Shown: positions 61,957-64,000 of the stretch, one piece after another
Position numbering within the stretch: position 1 is the stretch's first letter
How the letters are laid out: each line of letters opens with the position of its first letter
Notes under the pieces: generated by a model
Seen by the model: the letters and a program-made list of their open reading frames with translations, nothing else
Told to the model about the DNA's origin: nothing
Databases searched by the model: none
Made by a program: the position numbers and the translations under genes
Assembly (NCBI RefSeq): GCF_902498185.1
Contig: NZ_CABVIX010000002.1
Coordinates: 310,001-374,000, forward strand
DNA length: 64,000 nt
From: Pseudomonas fluorescens
GTDB taxonomy: Bacteria > Pseudomonadota > Gammaproteobacteria > Pseudomonadales > Pseudomonadaceae
Direction: 5' to 3'

Positions 61957-62622
61957 ATGAGCTATCAGCACCAGTATCTGGACGGCACGCATATTCACTT
62001 TCCGCTGGGCAAGGTGGTGTGCATAGGCCGCAACTATGCCGAGCATGCCAAGGAGTTGGACAACCCGATCCCGAGCGAGCCGCTGCTCTTCATCAAGCCC
62101 GGCAGTTGCGTGGTGCCGCTCGTGGGCGGCTTCAAGATTCCGACTGACCGTGGTTCGGTGCACTATGAGGCCGAAATTGCGGTGCTGCTGGGCAAGCCAC
62201 TGTCGCAGCATCCCACCGAGGAAGAGGTGCTCGATGCCATCTCCGGTTTTGCACCGGCACTCGACCTGACCCTGCGTGACGTACAGGCCAAGCTCAAGGA
62301 AAAGGGCCTGCCGTGGGAGCTGTCCAAGTGCTTCGACGGAGCCTGCGTGCTGCCGCCCTTCATCGCCGCCGGTACCTTCGAGGACCTGACCGACATTGGC
62401 ATTCGCCTGACCATCAATGGCGAAGTGCGTCAGGACGGCAACAGCGCGCTGATGCTCAATCCGATTGTCCCGATCATCCAGCACATCGCCACGCACTTTT
62501 CCCTGCAGCCTGGTGATGTGATCCTGACCGGCACGCCGGTGGGCGTCGGCCCGCTGAACCCGGGCGATGAACTGGTGCTGGAGCTGCCAGGCGCCAGCCG
62601 TTTCGAGAGCCGGGTTCTCTGA
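61957..62622 (+). CDS. Fumarylacetoacetate hydrolase family protein (FAHD1/YcgM-like)
   Basis: 221 residues, single FAH domain. VCIGRNYAEHAKELDN and HYEAEIAVLLGK plus APALDLTLRDVQAKLKEKGL provide the metal-binding Glu/Glu/Asp set. Relatives act on acylpyruvates or as oxaloacetate decarboxylases or tautomerases. It is co-oriented with the D-2-hydroxyglutarate dehydrogenase. The substrate is unknown. A terminator follows. Confidence 0.9.
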   Translation: MSYQHQYLDGTHIHFPLGKVVCIGRNYAEHAKELDNPIPSEPLLFIKPGSCVVPLVGGFKIPTDRGSVHYEAEIAVLLGKPLSQHPTEEEVLDAISGFAPALDLTLRDVQAKLKEKGLPWELSKCFDGACVLPPFIAAGTFEDLTDIGIRLTINGEVRQDGNSALMLNPIVPIIQHIATHFSLQPGDVILTGTPVGVGPLNPGDELVLELPGASRFESRVL

Positions 62623-62630
62623 CCTGACAT

Positions 62631-62662
62631 GGGGTGACAGCCTTGTGCTGTCATCCTTTTTC
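62631..62662 (+). terminator. Terminator after the FAH-family gene
   Basis: Stem GGGTGACAGC/GCTGTCATCC with a CTTGT loop (one G-U pair) and a following CTTTTTCCC. Confidence 0.8.
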
Positions 62663-62789
62663 CCTACTTCCTGAGGCTTTTGCCACTTTTTTCACCAACT
62701 TGCCGGATAATACTCTGGTTGTGTCACGTGCCCATGCCGGCGAAGTGCTGTGAAAAGACCGGCAAGAACCCTCAGGAACATTCTTCATC

Positions 62790-63716
62790 ATGGCTTTCCC
62801 TTCCAGTGCTTCCAAGCCTGGCGCGCACAAGCGCCGACCCTTTCGACGCTGGCTGCTCTGGCTGGCAGCTGCAGCGGTCATTGGCTACGGCGTGGCGATT
62901 GCCATGCACTGGGACGACCGCGGACTGCTGTGGGTGAAAGAGGGTTTCGAAGGCCCGGTGACTCAGAAAGAGAGTATCTGGCTGCCCGACTATCATGTCG
63001 ATATCGACGCCAAGGTGCTGCCGGGCATGGAGGACGATGAGGCGTCTGATCTTTCCTACAATCCGCAGACCCGCACGCTGTTTGCTGTCATGGGCAAGCA
63101 CCCGTTTCTGGTCGAGCTGACCCTGGACGGCGATGTGCTGCGCAAGATCCCGCTGCTCGGCTGGAGCAACCCCGAAGGTGTGGCCGTGCTCGAAGGCGGG
63201 CAGGTGGCGATCGTCGATGAGCGTCGCCACGACATGACCGTGGTCAGGGTCGATGCCCGCACCACCACGCTCAACCGCGCCGACTACACGCCCTATGACC
63301 TGGGGGAGTCGGTCAAGAGCAACAAGGGCTTCGAGGCAGTGGCCTGGGACCCGGCGCGCCAACGTATCGTGATCGGCGAAGAGCGCCCCCCCAAGCTCTA
63401 CGTACTGGACAGCGATGGCCGCAGCCCGCTGGCGGGCGAGAAGCGCCACCTCCCCAGCACCGAGTTGGACCTGCGCAACCTCTCCGCGCTGAGCGTCGAT
63501 CCGCGGACCGGGCACTTGCTGATACTTTCCGCCGACTCGAACATGCTGCTCGAGCTCGATGAGCACGGTGAGCAGGTCAGCTTCATGACCTTGCTGGGCG
63601 GTTTCAATGGCCTGAGCGACACCTTGCCGCGTGCCGAAGGCGTGGCCATGGATGGGCAGGGCGACCTCTACATGGTCAGCGAACCGAACCTGTTCTACCG
63701 TTTCCGCAAGAACTGA
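62790..63716 (+). CDS. SdiA-regulated domain protein (YjiK-like)
   Basis: 308 residues with an N-terminal membrane anchor (about 21-39, WLLWLAAAAVIGYGVAIAM), so a periplasm-facing protein. The rest is a SdiA-regulated beta-propeller (PF06977): ASDLSYNPQTRTLFAVMG, NPEGVAVLEGGQVAIVDE, KGFEAVAWD, RAEGVAMDGQGDLYMVSEPN. The repeated blades are visible. Function is not known. A paralog follows at once. Confidence 0.88.
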   Translation: MAFPSSASKPGAHKRRPFRRWLLWLAAAAVIGYGVAIAMHWDDRGLLWVKEGFEGPVTQKESIWLPDYHVDIDAKVLPGMEDDEASDLSYNPQTRTLFAVMGKHPFLVELTLDGDVLRKIPLLGWSNPEGVAVLEGGQVAIVDERRHDMTVVRVDARTTTLNRADYTPYDLGESVKSNKGFEAVAWDPARQRIVIGEERPPKLYVLDSDGRSPLAGEKRHLPSTELDLRNLSALSVDPRTGHLLILSADSNMLLELDEHGEQVSFMTLLGGFNGLSDTLPRAEGVAMDGQGDLYMVSEPNLFYRFRKN

Positions 63717-63807
63717 CAGCATCATCAGATTTTTCGCATAGTGGCATTAAGCTTTACTTCAGCTGACGCGTGGTTAGATTCGTCCACCTCCAACCGAGTC
63801 TTCCCTC

Positions 63808-64000
63808 ATGCGCCCTGTGTTCCGTCTGCCTCGTGTCCTGCTCTTCATTGTCCTGCTCGCCCTTCTGCTGGGTGGGGTGGCCGGGCAGGAGTTCCGCTTG
63901 TTCGAACGGAACTGGTTCAATCTCAAGACCTGGTGGCAGCCGGCCGAAGACAGCATGGCACTGGACCGCTACCGGGTAGTGATCGAGGCGCAGGTCGTCG
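63808..64000 (+). CDS. Second SdiA-regulated domain protein, cut by the window end
   Basis: The first 64 codons are visible from ATG 63808. A membrane anchor (about 9-25, VLLFIVLLALLLGGVAG) is followed by RLFERNWFNLKTWWQPAEDS and the start of a soluble domain. The layout is that of the preceding YjiK-like protein, and tandem copies are usual in Pseudomonas; the propeller itself lies outside the window. No strong ribosome site is seen. Confidence 0.7.
   Translation, partial: MRPVFRLPRVLLFIVLLALLLGGVAGQEFRLFERNWFNLKTWWQPAEDSMALDRYRVVIEAQVV

Noticed and set aside
1..64000. CRISPR arrays, prophage, insertion sequences, rRNA
   Set aside because: No regularly spaced repeats, transposase, integrase or rRNA segments were seen on reading either strand.

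Overview
This window is chromosomal DNA from a fluorescent Pseudomonas, most likely of the P. putida group. The evidence is high GC with AT-rich islands at a few promoters, the hemCDXY-algQ-algP order, an AtsK with the same length and catalytic residue numbers as the P. putida S-313 enzyme, desA / GGDEF-EAL / oscA / sbp-cysTWA synteny as in P. aeruginosa PA0280-PA0286, and the serA / D-2-hydroxyglutarate dehydrogenase pair. No phage, insertion sequence, CRISPR array or rRNA was seen. One tRNA-Arg(CCG) is present. Species and synteny statements rest on memory of these genomes, not on a search.

Layout. 0-13.8 kb is conserved housekeeping: the hemC end, hemD-hemX-hemY, a DsbB-like membrane protein that lacks one CXXC cysteine, algQ (anti-sigma-70), an FKBP isomerase, algP (histone-H1-like), an ABC-F ATPase, a LysE exporter, an NfeD/SPFH membrane pair, a YbaK-type deacylase and small conserved proteins. 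13.9-20.8 kb is a minus-strand 2-aminoethylphosphonate module: LysR regulator, ABC transporter, phosphonoacetaldehyde hydrolase PhnX and an FAD amine oxidase, with no phnW transaminase in view. 20.9-23.8 kb holds tRNA-Arg and an 862-residue toxin-like protein whose C-terminus carries what looks like an R-S-E ADP-ribosyltransferase. 23.7-33.6 kb is a sulfate-ester scavenging island: an AtsRBC-like ABC transporter with a fused double permease, the alkylsulfatase AtsK, LysR SftR, TonB receptor SftP and an arylsulfotransferase.

33.8-36.7 kb is gabD-gabT. 36.8-43.8 kb is a signalling stretch: a receiver-like/HDOD protein, a DUF3077/DUF6124 pair with a structured leader, a PAS-GGDEF cyclase, the desaturase desA and a PAS-GGDEF-EAL protein. 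43.9-53 kb returns to sulfur: oscA, sbp-cysTWA, tonB-exbB-exbD, an alpha/beta hydrolase, a sigma-54-activator-like protein without the GAFTGA loop or an HTH, and an orphan MetQ. 53-64 kb holds a penicillin-acylase-family hydrolase, a lipase-like hydrolase, a 2OG-Fe(II) oxygenase, a TudS-like DUF523 protein, a shortened amino-acid-binding protein, serA, d2hgdh, a FAH-family enzyme and two SdiA-regulated paralogs, the last cut by the window end.

The strongest unifying theme is sulfur and phosphonate acquisition. SftP should import sulfate esters using TonB-ExbB-ExbD energy, AtsRBC should carry them across the inner membrane, and AtsK and the sulfotransferase act on them, while CysTWA/Sbp and MetQ handle sulfate and probably methionine or related sulfur compounds. 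Several of these promoters share a TTATTCC word. The items most worth a second look are the ADP-ribosyltransferase-like protein, the transaminase-free phosphonate module, the catalytically degenerate regulators and DsbB, and the switch-like leader near 38.7 kb.
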